A stretch of DNA of 31,532 nucleotides, taken from contig CAAAJI010000073.1 of NCBI GenBank assembly GCA_900642245.1, positions 1 through 31,532 of the forward strand, in the 5' to 3' direction. The DNA is from Fragilaria radians (lineage: Eukaryota; Bacillariophyta; Fragilariophyceae; Fragilariales; Fragilariaceae). Both the position numbers and the translations under genes were made by a program. The notes below the pieces were generated by a model. It ran no database searches. It was not told the DNA's origin and worked only from the letters and a program-made list of their open reading frames with translations. Shown piece by piece: positions 20,952 to 31,503 of this stretch (positions within the stretch are counted from its first letter, which is position 1; each line of letters begins with the position of its first letter).

Positions 20952-21845
20952 AAGCGCAACACCGGTATTATTCAAATCTGCAATTCACTGCATAATCCTG
21001 CGGCGATGCTGTAGAATGACATAGATATTATCCTTGGAACCATGAAAAGATCTAAGGCAAGAGTGAAGGGCTAACAATAATTGAGCAAATTTACAAAGCC
21101 AAAATGATATAAATGAAGAATCCTTTGTTTCTATTAAAGGTTTATTTGGAGCTAATTGCAAAAATGCCTGTGCAAGAGTCAATATAGCCCTAAAGGTAAG
21201 AATCATCATCCGAAGGACAAAACTACAAATTTCAGTGGAATATAGTATTGGGTGAACGCAGGTAAGAAAATCAGTAAAAGTCCCAAAAAATAGAAGCAAA
21301 GCACAAGTGGATGACTCAATATCTCAAGGAAAAATAAGGTTGTGTTGCTTGGGTCAGATATGCTGACTGTCCCAAAGATCATAAGTTCCTTATCCTAGAT
21401 AGGGGAAATGCGCCCATAGAAACTACTCGAAGGAAAATTTTTAGTGTAGAGAATTACTTCAATTCTAAAGAGAGGTTGCAATTAAGATATCCATTTTCTA
21501 GGAGAACTATAAACATTTAGTGGACTTTTGCATCTACTTTGGAATTGCAAAGGCAAGGCTAGTGCAGCCTTATCTCAGTCCAGACGGCTCAAGTCCAGCA
21601 ATACAAACATGCGTGATAGTAAATTATGTACATTCCTCATCACTTGCGTGAAACATGCAAAGAACAGAGTCACTAGCAGAATTTTTCCTTGGCACCATGA
21701 TTACATCGACTCTTCATTATTTTTATCTGGTTGGATACCCTGTAATGGTGCTGAATGAGCAAATGCATTGTTTTTAGATGGCAGGAGTAAAGAGAAAGGA
21801 ACCTTGGAAAGAGAATTATTTACGTTGGGAAAGCTTTGATATATG

Positions 21846-22005
21846 CCTTTAGCTTCTTCATTACAGCCTTGACCACTTAGTCTTTTATAAGAGTTTACTT
21901 TTCTATGATCAAAAAAAAACTGGAGATCATTAGCTCCTCTTGGAGCATACGACTTTTTAGTAAGAAGCTAGCTTTATTTTTAGCTTACTTAATCGGCTGA
22001 GTCTT
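21846..22005 (+). repeat. Spacer repeat block 2 (matches about 30430-30550)
   Basis: Shared text includes CCTTTAGCTT[CT]TTCATTACAG, CCTTGACCACTTAG, TTTACTTTT, AGTA[GA]AAAGCTA-like and GGCTGA. In the copy E spacer it directly follows block 1; here 894 bp intervene. Confidence 0.8.
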
Positions 22006-22317
22006 TTCAAGTGGATCGTAAAAAATCGAGAAGTAGAGGAAAATCCTCAGGGGAGAGTCCATGGGATTGAATTTGCAAGATTATGCGGGTCTTCGAATTT
22101 TGGAAAAATTTATTAGATTCATTTTTAATCTATTCGGAGAAATTTTTATTGCACATGAGAAGGATGTTTATGCCGCGAAAGAATATCTTTTTGTAAATCT
22201 TACGGAATTACTTCTTCCAGGTTGTTTTTTCAACCCATAATCTAAGGAGTTTTGCCATGATCTGTGCTGAAACAACATAGGAACTGGACTTCATGCTATC
22301 CAGTTTAAAATTCTTCT

Positions 22318-22622
22318 TGAGTTAGACCACTATAAGACATCAAAACGTTTCAGGACAAATCCATTTATAGTTTTTGCCGCGTGATACAATTTTCTATGCC
22401 ACATATGAATGACTTTTGTGCATCTTACTGAGAATAGCGCTACAAGCGTGTTGAAGAGGAGAATTTATAGGATGTTAATAAGATTGGATGAGTTTAATGA
22501 TCTTTAGGCTCATAAGCAAATCAAAAGATACATTTCAAGTAGCTTAATATACACTAGAATCACGTTACCTTTAATAATTGGGTTAATGACTTTAAAGTTA
22601 ATAATGAAGCAAATTTATTTCT
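22318..22622 (+). repeat. Spacer repeat block 3 (matches about 31119-31503)
   Basis: Shared text includes AGTTAGACCAC, GACAAATCCAT, TTTTTGCCGC-like, CTTTTGTGCATCTTA, TTTATAGGATGTTAATAAGA, TTTCAAGTAGCTTA and GAAGCAAAT. Small indels occur, including about 100 bp extra in the right-hand copy. Confidence 0.85.
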
Positions 22623-23169
22623 ATGGGAAATGGTGGGCAGTACAAGACATTCGGAGATATAATTCGGGAGAATGTCTGTTTCAATGAAAGGGAAGGCTGA
22701 ATAATACGTAAGTTCAATGTTGACTCAGGGATGAGAGTGGAGGAATGCTGTTGAAGAGGAATGTGAGTGAATCCTTAAGAAAACGTATGGGAACTAATTG
22801 ATGAGATGAAGATTCTAAAGTGTACCAAATTACTTGCTTCAGCATGGATCATGAAAAGTAACAAATTCAATTGGTATTTCTTTGATTTCCAAGCAGAGAA
22901 TCTTTACTTATATCGTAAACTAACGAGTCATTCGAAAAATCAATAATGTTCCTAGTCAAGGGTGTGGCCCTCATCATTTTTGCTGCATTATTCAGATGCT
23001 AATCTTTGAATGTTTCTGATAATATGAAATTATTCTCTGGATTTTCTGAAGGAAATGATGAACAAAATTCCGATTCATTTATCTCTTCTGAGGCAAAACT
23101 TGCTGTCGACCTGGTTGTCAAAGTCTTATATGGTATGCCTAATCGTTTTCGCCAGCAAAGCATCCAATT

Positions 23170-23395
23170 TTGTCACCTACTCATAGGTTCACATTTTTCG
23201 GATACAATTCCTCCCTAAGATTCAGCTAGATCCTTCCCATCCCAAAAGAGCATTGATTTATACCAATGAATCGCACGATAGCATCAGTATCCGTGTGTGT
23301 GAATCAGTCGATTCCGGCCAACAAGCTGAAAAAAGTATCTATAAAATGTTTTAGCAGGAAAGAAGAAGTAGGGAACGACGTGAAATGATGATTGT
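23170..23395 (+). pseudogene. psiX2: 3' fragment of a gene X copy
   Basis: Encodes SHFSDTIPP, then a TAA, then DSARS, aligning to gene X SAFWDAFPSKDSARS, so the stop replaces the Lys codon. After a frameshift it continues HPKRALIYTNESHDSISIR and VDSGQQAE, aligning to HPKSVRICIEDFNNSIFFR and LDAGQEVD. A GGGAACGACG block matches the gene X C-terminal GNDAG codons. The open frame from 23006 may extend the fragment upstream, but similarity there is unclear. It sits upstream of copy D just as gene X sits upstream of copy C. Confidence 0.85.
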
Positions 23396-23645
23396 TTGTG
23401 TCCTTAAATATGTGAATTCAAATAAAAATTTGAATTAACACCAACTATTTCTAGATTTGTTCTTGGACACAATTTTTGCTATGGTAGATGTGGTGCATTA
23501 ATTCGCTGGATACTTGACGGATAAGAGTTCTATCGAAAATGGAAAGCTTTATATAAATGAACATTTGCGAAAGTCCTGATGCATTTCAAACTTTTGGGAC
23601 TGCTTCAGGCTTTCATTCAATGCCGCCATTTCACAATCATAGGGC

Positions 23646-23693
23646 ATGTCTCTTCGGGAATCGCTGGACAGCATTTACTTGAGGAAAAAATAG
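23646..23693 (+). other. Upstream mini-ORF of copy D (MSLRESL...)
   Basis: Fifteen codons plus stop, 363 bp before the main ATG. It is the most diverged of the four, but ATG, Ser, Arg, Glu and Ser are kept with changed third bases (TCT, CGG, TCG). Confidence 0.42.
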
Positions 23694-24008
23694 CTATTTT
23701 TCAAAATAAATAAGTACATCAACTTCAGGAATATTGAGGGGTGGATGCTGAGAATCGAGAGTGCATTTATGAAAATTTACATAGAAACTGGCCCTACTGT
23801 TTTGCTGTTTTCGTTTTCTACTATTCACTACACGGAAACATATTGTTTCTTCATACGAAATTCTGCAATCAAATCTAGAAATCAATTCCTGCAATGTTAA
23901 TAATTATTAAGGGAAAACACATCCCAGCCCTTGTCACACCGCGAAAAAAACGACTCACCATAAAATCTACCCAATTCCAAACATTTATCGTAAAGTTCCT
24001 CACGCAAT

Positions 24009-24635
24009 ATGAGCATTTCTGATAGAAGGTATCCTGTCAATGACGCTGCAACAACTACTTTGTCACCAGTGCCCAATAAACTTGATTCAATAGAATATTT
24101 TGCTCGAAAAAATCCTTTCGATATGGAAACCTGGAAGAATAAGACAGTCAAGGCCATCTCAACTGGATATTGTCTTCCTTGGAAGAAATTTGCAAATTCG
24201 CAATCTCACTTTAGTCGATTTTCCCGAAAGGATAGTGCTACCTCCTACATATCCTTTGAAAGTCAGGATATACCTCCGTATCATAAGGAAAACCGACCAT
24301 CGGTCAGCATGATACCATCGGCACTCGTGATGGAAGTAGAAAGCCCTTCAGAGACAAGATACAAAGGAGTTAAGTCATGTCGAGTGACTTCTCAACTATG
24401 GTTAATGGAAAACAATGAATCCTCAGCCAGGTCTTTCGATAAAGAATACTCCAGATCAACTAATGTTCAGAATGAAGATATTTGCATCAGCTTTGCTCAA
24501 TTGCAAATCAAGTGCGGGAGGGCAAATGTTGTCTATAAGAGAACTCGAAGTAAAAGACACAACAATAAAAAAAATCGGCCCGACAATAATCCGATGCAGA
24601 AGCTCCATGGTGTACACGGATCCAGTAATCAATAA
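24009..24635 (+). CDS. FAQL-family protein, copy D (208 aa), function unknown
   Basis: Uninterrupted frame from ATG. Blocks: ATTTLSPVPN (14-23), matching the N-terminal block of the others but lacking the FKK motif; FSRFSRKDSATSYIS (68-82), very close to copy C; SETRYKG (114-120); EYSRSTN (146-152); and the core FAQLQIKCGRANVVYK (162-177) followed by a strongly basic tail. It ends at GSSNQ without the SKAA terminus, about 23 residues shorter than copy C. It is probably the sister of copy C. Basic, soluble, no membrane segment. Confidence 0.75.
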   Translation: MSISDRRYPVNDAATTTLSPVPNKLDSIEYFARKNPFDMETWKNKTVKAISTGYCLPWKKFANSQSHFSRFSRKDSATSYISFESQDIPPYHKENRPSVSMIPSALVMEVESPSETRYKGVKSCRVTSQLWLMENNESSARSFDKEYSRSTNVQNEDICISFAQLQIKCGRANVVYKRTRSKRHNNKKNRPDNNPMQKLHGVHGSSNQ

Positions 24636-26269
24636 TTAAGGAGTAGAATTAGACAATTTTTATTTTTATTAAATGCCCTCATCAGACAAGTCACATAATG
24701 AAAATAGCTATAAAGTTGAAATAAACAGCAAGTAGTGACAAATTGAATCAACAATCCATCGCATATCAACAATGAGTTTCTCTATGATTATTTGTGACTA
24801 CTATATGTCTAGCATTCACCTTTAAACATTTACTTCATTATCAGCGATAGAGGTGGCGATGAAGTAATTCCATGTGGCTGTAGAAAAGTTAATTCAATTT
24901 GGAGCTAGCCTTTTAACATAAATCATATTAGCCTTGTGTTAATTCTTGAGGGAAGATATTCCGAAAAAAAGATTATGATATTCTCATACCTTATTCTCTA
25001 ACCTATCGATCCCTATCTATAACCATGTGTGCTAAACTCAATATTCATTGCCAATGAAGCGGCTATTTCCTGTTAAAATTGTAAAAAACAAAGGATTGAA
25101 CTTTGCCTTTATGCTTGGGATGAAATGCTAAAGTTTTTCAAACGTTTCCTGGATACCAAGTTGCTACATTTGAAGTTTTACCCTATATAGAAGAAAACGA
25201 TTGGGATCTTGTTGTGGACAGTAAAATTGATCACACTCGGGATTCCTAAAATTGAATTAGCGCAACTGGCTTACTTGTTTTTTATTAGGTAAAAAAGAAC
25301 GAAAAATAGTCATTCGGTCAAGAAGTGACGCTGACTTTGTAATGACGTCAGATTTCCTTTACTTTCATCAAATTCAAATGGAAAATGATGATTATCAAGA
25401 CAAGTATGAGCTAATCGATTTTCAGAATAATGAATAATCTATCAATTTGAGTTACTGTTGGCAACTGATAACTCACATATTAGTTGAGCATTTCTCACAC
25501 TTGTATTATAGAACAAGATGATGTATGCAACCATTCTTGCTATTGTTAGCAGTAAGTGACTGATGACACAAGTTGCCCAGAGACCAAAGTTTTCCTTTGC
25601 AGAAATTTTTCCATCATTATGTCGAGACAGTGTTTGCTCCAAGTTCCCATCTCTCGTATGTGCTATCCATCACTCCCTTAAGCGAAAGGCTAACGCAAGA
25701 CAATGCGGCAACAGCTTGCATATTTTTCTTTACACAAAGGTTGACGCTATTTATTATCTTTTTCTTACATGTATTAGCTGGGACATAAATTGGAGGAAGA
25801 AAAAAATCTAAATAGACCTGTATAGACGCCTTATGGATCCAACTCTTACCCCCCATAAAGCCTATAAAAGATTCCTTTTGGTTTGAGAAAGTAGACTCAC
25901 ATTGAAAGATTATTCATATTGCGAGATCTTTTAATCAGATAGAAATCAGAATGTTTTTCCTACCTTGAACTGCATAGTCTGGAATAAGGGTCGCAATTAG
26001 TTCCATGCATATATATATCACTTTACAACTGCAAGGGGAGCGTTCGTGAAAACTTAGAAGCATGATTCTGGTATGCCTTCAAATTGTCAAGGTACAACCA
26101 AAAATTACGCCCAAGCATCCTACAGCTAATGCCATTCCAATTTTTATCCAATTCATGTACTTGACCAAGAAAAGGGAGATATATCAACTCTTGCCTAGCT
26201 TTACATGCTCGAAGGCAGAGATTAAATTTTCTTCATCCATTCAATCGAACGTAATGTAATACTGACTGA
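24636..26269. other. Spacer after copy D, no supported gene
   Basis: AT-rich with short open frames only (the longest 60-80 codons, mutually overlapping on both strands). One perfect TGACGTCA palindrome lies at 25344-25351. No match to the spacers after copies A, B, C or E was recognised. Confidence 0.5.
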
Positions 26270-27562
26270 TCATGCAAAGCGTCCCAATGTCTGATAATAT
26301 TTTTCCCTTCGTAGATTTTTGGCCAATATCATGAGATGCTGTGCTCGTTCTAGATTCACATCACTCATTAAGTGTAATCCATCCGTCTTCATACTCCCTA
26401 ATGTTAAGTTAATCCAGGATAAGGTAGGAACAGAAATTCCAAAACTTTGGATTTTTTTTTGAAATTCCAAGTCAAATATCAATCCTTTAGACATCGATTG
26501 TTCTTGGTAGCGACGATCTAAAGCTGGCGATTGTGCCATGTATCCCGACCATATCATGATCAGCTTTCGTTGTTTAGCACACTCACGAATCGTGGGATGA
26601 GTAACAATCATTCTCCAGATTCCCCGAAATGTTGGTCTTGCCTTCCATTTGTAATGTACACCACCTTGAAGATAAATTAATAAACCTTTGTAATCTGGTG
26701 CAGTGCAGTTAATTGCGTCGAAGTTATACGTAATTCTCTCATTTCGATTGACAGCATAAGCATGAGTCACCTGATTATCTAACTGAAGGTTATGACAAGT
26801 ATGAAGTTGATAAGGTCTGAATTCGCGGAAGCGACCCTCATCTATTGGACGGCATTTATCGGATGGTGAGAACTGTGCGTCGCAATGGCATCTGTGTTGA
26901 ATATTGGATCCAGTATGTGCAGGTTGAATAGATCCCTGAATGACGTCATTACGGTATATCATGAGCATAGCTTGATGAAGATGTCGAGACTGAGAATCAC
27001 CTTGTATCACTATGTGCTGAAACATATTAGAGACATCACAAAATTCTTTGGGAGTTAGGTAGGGGATATCGCATTCGAATGGGATAAAGTAGGAGCGTAG
27101 TTGCTCCTTTTTCTCAATATCAATATTAGAAGTGTCATAATTTCCCCATGAACGTCTTCCAAACTTGATGGCATTTAATAATTCTTCTGAAGTTTCACAG
27201 AAACGATTATGATGACTGCTAAATGCCAATGGATGAATTGAATATGGTCGACTATTGTTTTCAGATCGAAAGCTCATTTGATTGTGGTACATATTGATAA
27301 AGTTGTTGGCGTGACAAAATTGGATTTGATCTTCAGGGATCCAAGTGCTTCCCTTCTGTGATGTTGACAACGATAATGACGTTGTTCTAGCACAATCGCC
27401 ATTGTTCAATGCCATTTCTAGAGCTCCAATGCGATTCGAGAGTAATAACATCAAGTATCTCTGTTGCATAAGTAGGAAAAACACGAAAGATCCGACCCAT
27501 TTCCCCCAATGAACACAACAAACGGTGGGTTGCTTTGTGTCGGTCAACATGAAATGAATCAT
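26270..27562 (-). CDS. Membrane-anchored SGNH/PC-esterase-like protein (430 aa)
   Basis: Probably a carbohydrate or glycan O-acyl esterase/transferase of the GDSL-related type (PC-esterase, NXPE or PMR5-like); the substrate is unknown. The first ATG is at 27562; the open frame extends 48 nt upstream without an ATG. A hydrophobic segment at about 22-41 (WVGSFVFFLLMQQRYLMLLL) suggests a signal anchor with a lumenal catalytic domain. Catalytic landmarks: IQGDSQSRH with nucleophile Ser190 (GDS 188-190), a GG-x-H motif at about 300, and C-terminal TDGLHLMSDVN with D394 and H397 as the D-x-x-H catalytic pair. Several Cys residues fit a secretory protein. It lies alone on the minus strand between copies D and E and has no duplicate in the window. 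Confidence 0.8.
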   Translation of the reverse strand: MIHFMLTDTKQPTVCCVHWGKWVGSFVFFLLMQQRYLMLLLSNRIGALEMALNNGDCARTTSLSLSTSQKGSTWIPEDQIQFCHANNFINMYHNQMSFRSENNSRPYSIHPLAFSSHHNRFCETSEELLNAIKFGRRSWGNYDTSNIDIEKKEQLRSYFIPFECDIPYLTPKEFCDVSNMFQHIVIQGDSQSRHLHQAMLMIYRNDVIQGSIQPAHTGSNIQHRCHCDAQFSPSDKCRPIDEGRFREFRPYQLHTCHNLQLDNQVTHAYAVNRNERITYNFDAINCTAPDYKGLLIYLQGGVHYKWKARPTFRGIWRMIVTHPTIRECAKQRKLIMIWSGYMAQSPALDRRYQEQSMSKGLIFDLEFQKKIQSFGISVPTLSWINLTLGSMKTDGLHLMSDVNLERAQHLMILAKNLRREKYYQTLGRFA

Positions 27563-29546
27563 TAACGTGAAAAAGTCGGAGGTTAAATAGTGGTTTGTGG
27601 GGGACTTCAATTAACATGTACACCTTCACGTATAGGTTTTACAGTCACTCAAAAAGTCTGAGAAATTAGGTGAATTGATGAGACAAGGTGATGACATTTC
27701 AAAGGTATTTGGCAACAGATTATAGGGAAGATTAAAAGCTTAGGGGGTTATTAATTTGGAAAAGCAAGGCAAAAGAAATGCGGTATAATGTGTGTCAACG
27801 AAGAAAAAAAATTAAGTTTTTAAGTTTGGTTCATGTTGAAGGAGCTAAGCTTTGGGCCTTGATATGATGTATTGACCCAAGAGTTCGGAGTTTCTTTTTG
27901 TACATGAAGGATGCATGCAATGAAAAGTCACAGGGTTAATGCTAGATCTGAAAATGAGAGAATCAACATGAAATGATTCAGAAAAGAATAAATCACAAAA
28001 AGATCATTGTAGCCATCAACGTCTGCAAATAATGAATTCGGAGGGCAAAGAAACGGACGTAAAATGGAATTTTCATCCACTTTATGGAAGAATCTGTAAC
28101 ACGCTAAGTGGGATGCAAATTGAATTAGACTCTGAATGTGAGCCGAATTTCCCCCCACTTTTGCTCCTCCAAAACAATCAGTGAAAAAGTTTGAGTCACA
28201 TTTAAGCTATTATCCTTAAAAGCAAGGGCACTGGCTTGAGAAAATGAGGGCGTGGTCAGGGAAAGTTGAAGGTCGGAAGAATAGAGTGAACGTTAGTTGA
28301 TTTTTTCATCAAATTGAGCATTTGTATCTTCAATAATTTTAAAGCATTTTAAAGCAAGAATGCATGAGCAAGACGTTAGTCAAATCAAGATCTGTCATCC
28401 AATTCATTGCCTTATTCATATTTTGATTGTTTTATTCCTCTTTGGAAATATGCAAATCACATGATTTGAATCTACTGACACAACATGTTTGCTGACTTTA
28501 AGGTCTCGTGAGATTCGTTTGTCTCAATATAACTTAAACCAAATTCTATCCAAAGTTAGTACAGTTTGAAAACGGAATCATATTGTAATATTTCAGCCAA
28601 GAATAGTTCATGTAATTCCAAATGATTTGAAATTTTTTGAACAATTGATTAAATCAAAGTTGCTATTCAACATGCCACCATTTATAGCATTTTAAGTTAA
28701 TGCATTAGAATTTAGGATAAGTAGCAAAAACTACAAATTATCCAAAAATATATATATTTATAACTTCAGATTAACAACGATTAAATTGTTTCAGTTATAA
28801 AATAAGATTCTTGATTTAATCTCAAGAAAAATAGGGAACATGATACAGATAAGAGTGATAAAATGGAGCAAATTTGTGAAGCATAAATATTCGGATTGAA
28901 ATATAAGTTGTCCCCTGTAGGTCACAATACATCGAATTGCGCCATATGCTTGTAAAGGAGTACTGGTATTGTTTCAGAAGTTATCAACTTATAAATAGAG
29001 CATCATTGCATCTGATCTTTCTCGATTCTGAACATATTTCCACTTACTCATATATAGAGCACCTTCTTTGGTAGTGACCAATCATAGCAACTACTATTTG
29101 TTGATTCTAAACAAATGATACCTGCTTTCTGCGATGTTTTTGTCAAGTCTCTCTCTGCCCGGACAGCAAAATCCCAAGAAGAAAAGGGTGGATTGTGACC
29201 GCGCGGGAGTACAACGCATAAGATTTATATGACGTCATTCCCATAAATATATCTCAAAATCTCGACGATTCTGAATTCAATAGGAAGAAATAGCACAAAT
29301 GACTTTCTTTTTGTACATTCAGTTGATGCTTACGCTGGCGTGCATCTTAATTTCATTTCCATTGTGTGCCATTTGACAAAACGTTTAACGGTTTTGCCCC
29401 TTAATAAATAAGGTGTTCAACAACCAACAACCTTGAAAAACATGAACGCGATTACTCAATGTTTAGGAATTATACCGCGTTACATCTCTCGAAGCTAGGA
29501 AGTGACGATGACTACTTTGCAAAAAACTACTCTCATACTTCAGAAC
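27563..29546. other. Spacer between the SGNH gene and copy E
   Basis: Presumably contains both promoters. No gene X remnant was recognised here. A 32-codon frame at 29134-29232 lies 314 bp before the copy E start but does not align with the MS[FYL]RES mini-ORFs. A TGACGTCA palindrome is at 29230-29237. Confidence 0.5.
29230..29237. promoter_or_regulatory. TGACGTCA palindrome upstream of copy E
   Basis: A perfect cAMP-response/bZIP-type core about 310 bp before the copy E ATG. Such sites bind bZIP factors in many eukaryotes, including diatoms. A single 8-bp match is weak evidence. Confidence 0.3.
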
Positions 29547-30144
29547 ATGGAAACAGCAGATGTATGGCAACATTTTAACAAAAAGAAGATCATTTTGTCA
29601 CCTATCCCCAATCCCCGCACACATCCCTCCTACGACAATGCAAGTGACAAATCCCCATGTGACGTTTGGAATGAGCAGGAGAAATTTGTGGAAAACAATG
29701 TCTTTTGGAAGAGTAAGAAAGATTCAGGTACGAGTGACCTTGCCAAAATTCAGAATATATCTCAGTCACATAAAGTTAAAATGCTCTCACAGTTATCTCT
29801 ACGTAAGAGACGCAAGGCTTTTCGGTATAAGGAAAACAATTGTCTTTGACTCTGAATCGTATAGGGAACATATTTCCGTGAAAAGATACAGGAGAACGCT
29901 TCAATATCATTGTTTTCATCAAGAACATGAGAAGCTTCAATTGCCACATTTAGGGCAGAATACTGAATATCCAGATATGTTCACGGACGAAATACTCAAC
30001 GAATCACATGTGGCAGAAGGTCGAGAATTATCTGCTGTATTCGCCCAACTACTGATCAAGCGTGGTAAGGCCAGTGTTGTCTACAAGAGAGCTAGAATAG
30101 TTAAGAAAAAGCAATTCCGGCAGAAATTGAAAAAATTATGGTGA
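29547..30144 (+). CDS. FAQL-family copy E, divergent, with a frame break (intron or frameshift)
   Basis: The ATG at 29547 aligns with the other copies: METADVWQHFNKKKIILSPIPN has the N-terminal block. The frame stays open to 29849. The conserved 3' half lies in another frame: HISVKRYRR and HQEHEKL correspond to ISFERRCRR and YQFEKF of copy A, and the core FAQLLIKRGKASVVYK begins at 30040, followed by a short basic tail ending KKLW with no SKAA. The frames would join through a 73-nt intron (29792-29864, donor GTTATC, acceptor CGTATAG), but that donor is poor; the better-looking donor GTAAGA at 29803 gives the wrong phase with nearby acceptors. A frameshifted pseudogene is equally possible. Confidence 0.55.
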
Positions 30145-30397
30145 AAAGAAGTATCAAAAATATTTGTTTCACCCCTGCATTTAGTCACAAATGGCTTGGG
30201 AAAATGTGACGAGCTTAATAAAAGTTTGTTTATTTTTATTGTAAGTCCGTTGACACTCTTGACTACATTTAAAGGGCTCTTCCTTAATTCCTAGTGTTTG
30301 CAAACTTATTGCAAGATTATTCGAAATATTTTGAAAAAAAATTATAAGGTGCAAGACGGTTGTCCAGCATCTCACATATGCTAACATTGCTATTTCT
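30145..30397. other. Immediate 3' flank of copy E
   Basis: AT-rich. It contains AATAAAAG shortly after the stop (about 30214), a possible polyadenylation signal. No gene is supported. Confidence 0.35.
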
Positions 30398-31503
30398 GAA
30401 ATTTTAAGGAGAAGGTTATGAACAATGTGCCTTTAGCTTTTTCATTACAGCCTTGACCACTTAGCCTCCTAAAAGCTTTTACTTTTTCTAAAACCATGGG
30501 ACTTTATAGTAGAAAGCTAACTCTATTTCTAGAGTACTGCATTGGCTGACATTCATAAGGTAGGAAGAAAGTCAGGAGATACGCATAAACTGTAATTTAT
30601 AAATCAAATCATTAACTTGCCTCGCTCAGCCGTCACATATTTTCACTTTCCACGTCTTACTTTGTTATTCAGTTGTGTATAAAATGTGTAATCTCAAATG
30701 AAATGTTAAGAATTTTAGACATCATTGTTATCAATGCTCGCAATTACAATTTGGATGAATCCTATGCATAGTGTTGATACGACCGGTGCAAACTTCGGAT
30801 GAAGCCTTCACTAATGTGAAGCAATGCCATCATTAATGGCAGGAATTTGCAGAATAATTAAAATTCCCAAGCTTTATTGAAGATAACACACCTAAATGAC
30901 AAACTTTACCTCATACTACCTTGGCATTACTCAACTTGAGAAGCAGAAAGATATGACCTACTCTCTTTCTAATCAAAGATGAGCTAATAGATATCTTTCC
31001 CTCCGAAACTCAACTACCCTTAGGACCCACATGCCAGCATTTATATTGAGTTCTTGGGATAAACTATGACTTTCTACATGCACTGCTTTAATTACGATGC
31101 ATTTTCATCTCCAATCAGTTAGACCACCATTACACATTTAAAGGTTTTCGATATTTCCATTATTCAATGAAAGATAAGGTTCGGAAGAGAAAACACAGAA
31201 ATGAATCCGAAAGATTCGTTTGGAACTTATACCTTTAGATATATACGTTAGATGCAAGACAAATCCATTGAAATATATAGTTTTTACCGCTTGATGAGCA
31301 TTCGATGGCACCTAAGAATGCCTTTTGTGCATCTTATGGGAATTAGCGCTAAAAGCGCATTTATAGGATGTTAATAAGATTAGTTTAAGGATCTAAAGGC
31401 TCACAAATAATCGAAAGATTTCAAGTAGCTTAGTGTATATAAAAACCACGTTATCTTCCAAAAATGTGTTAATTAGTATTAAAGCGAATAACGAAGCAAA
31501 TAT
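30398..31503 (+). repeat. Duplicated spacer after copy E (matches blocks at 20920-22622)
   Basis: Block 1 (30398-30429) is directly joined to block 2 (30430 to about 30550). Block 3 is at about 31119-31503 with small indels. It shows that the C-to-D spacer and this spacer share ancestry. The stretch 30550-31119 matches poorly or not at all and has no gene. Confidence 0.8.

Larger units (their letters stand above)
20718..23169. other. Spacer between copy C and psiX2, partly duplicated after copy E
   Basis: Holds three blocks repeated at the right edge of the window (see the repeat entries). Between the first two blocks is an extra 894 bp (20952-21845) absent from the copy E spacer. Open frames are short and none has a recognised domain. 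The frame 23006-23218 runs into psiX2. A weak, broken resemblance to the family core is discussed as a finding (about 21525-21600). Confidence 0.5.

Noticed and set aside
29134..29232. 32-codon frame with PKKKRV, like a classical nuclear localisation signal, upstream of copy E
   Set aside because: It does not align with the MS[FYL]RES mini-ORFs and a six-residue basic match arises easily; no splice path to copy E was found.
29803..29864. GTAAGA..TATAG as a 62-nt intron in copy E
   Set aside because: Good donor, but the length gives the wrong reading phase for the conserved FAQL half.
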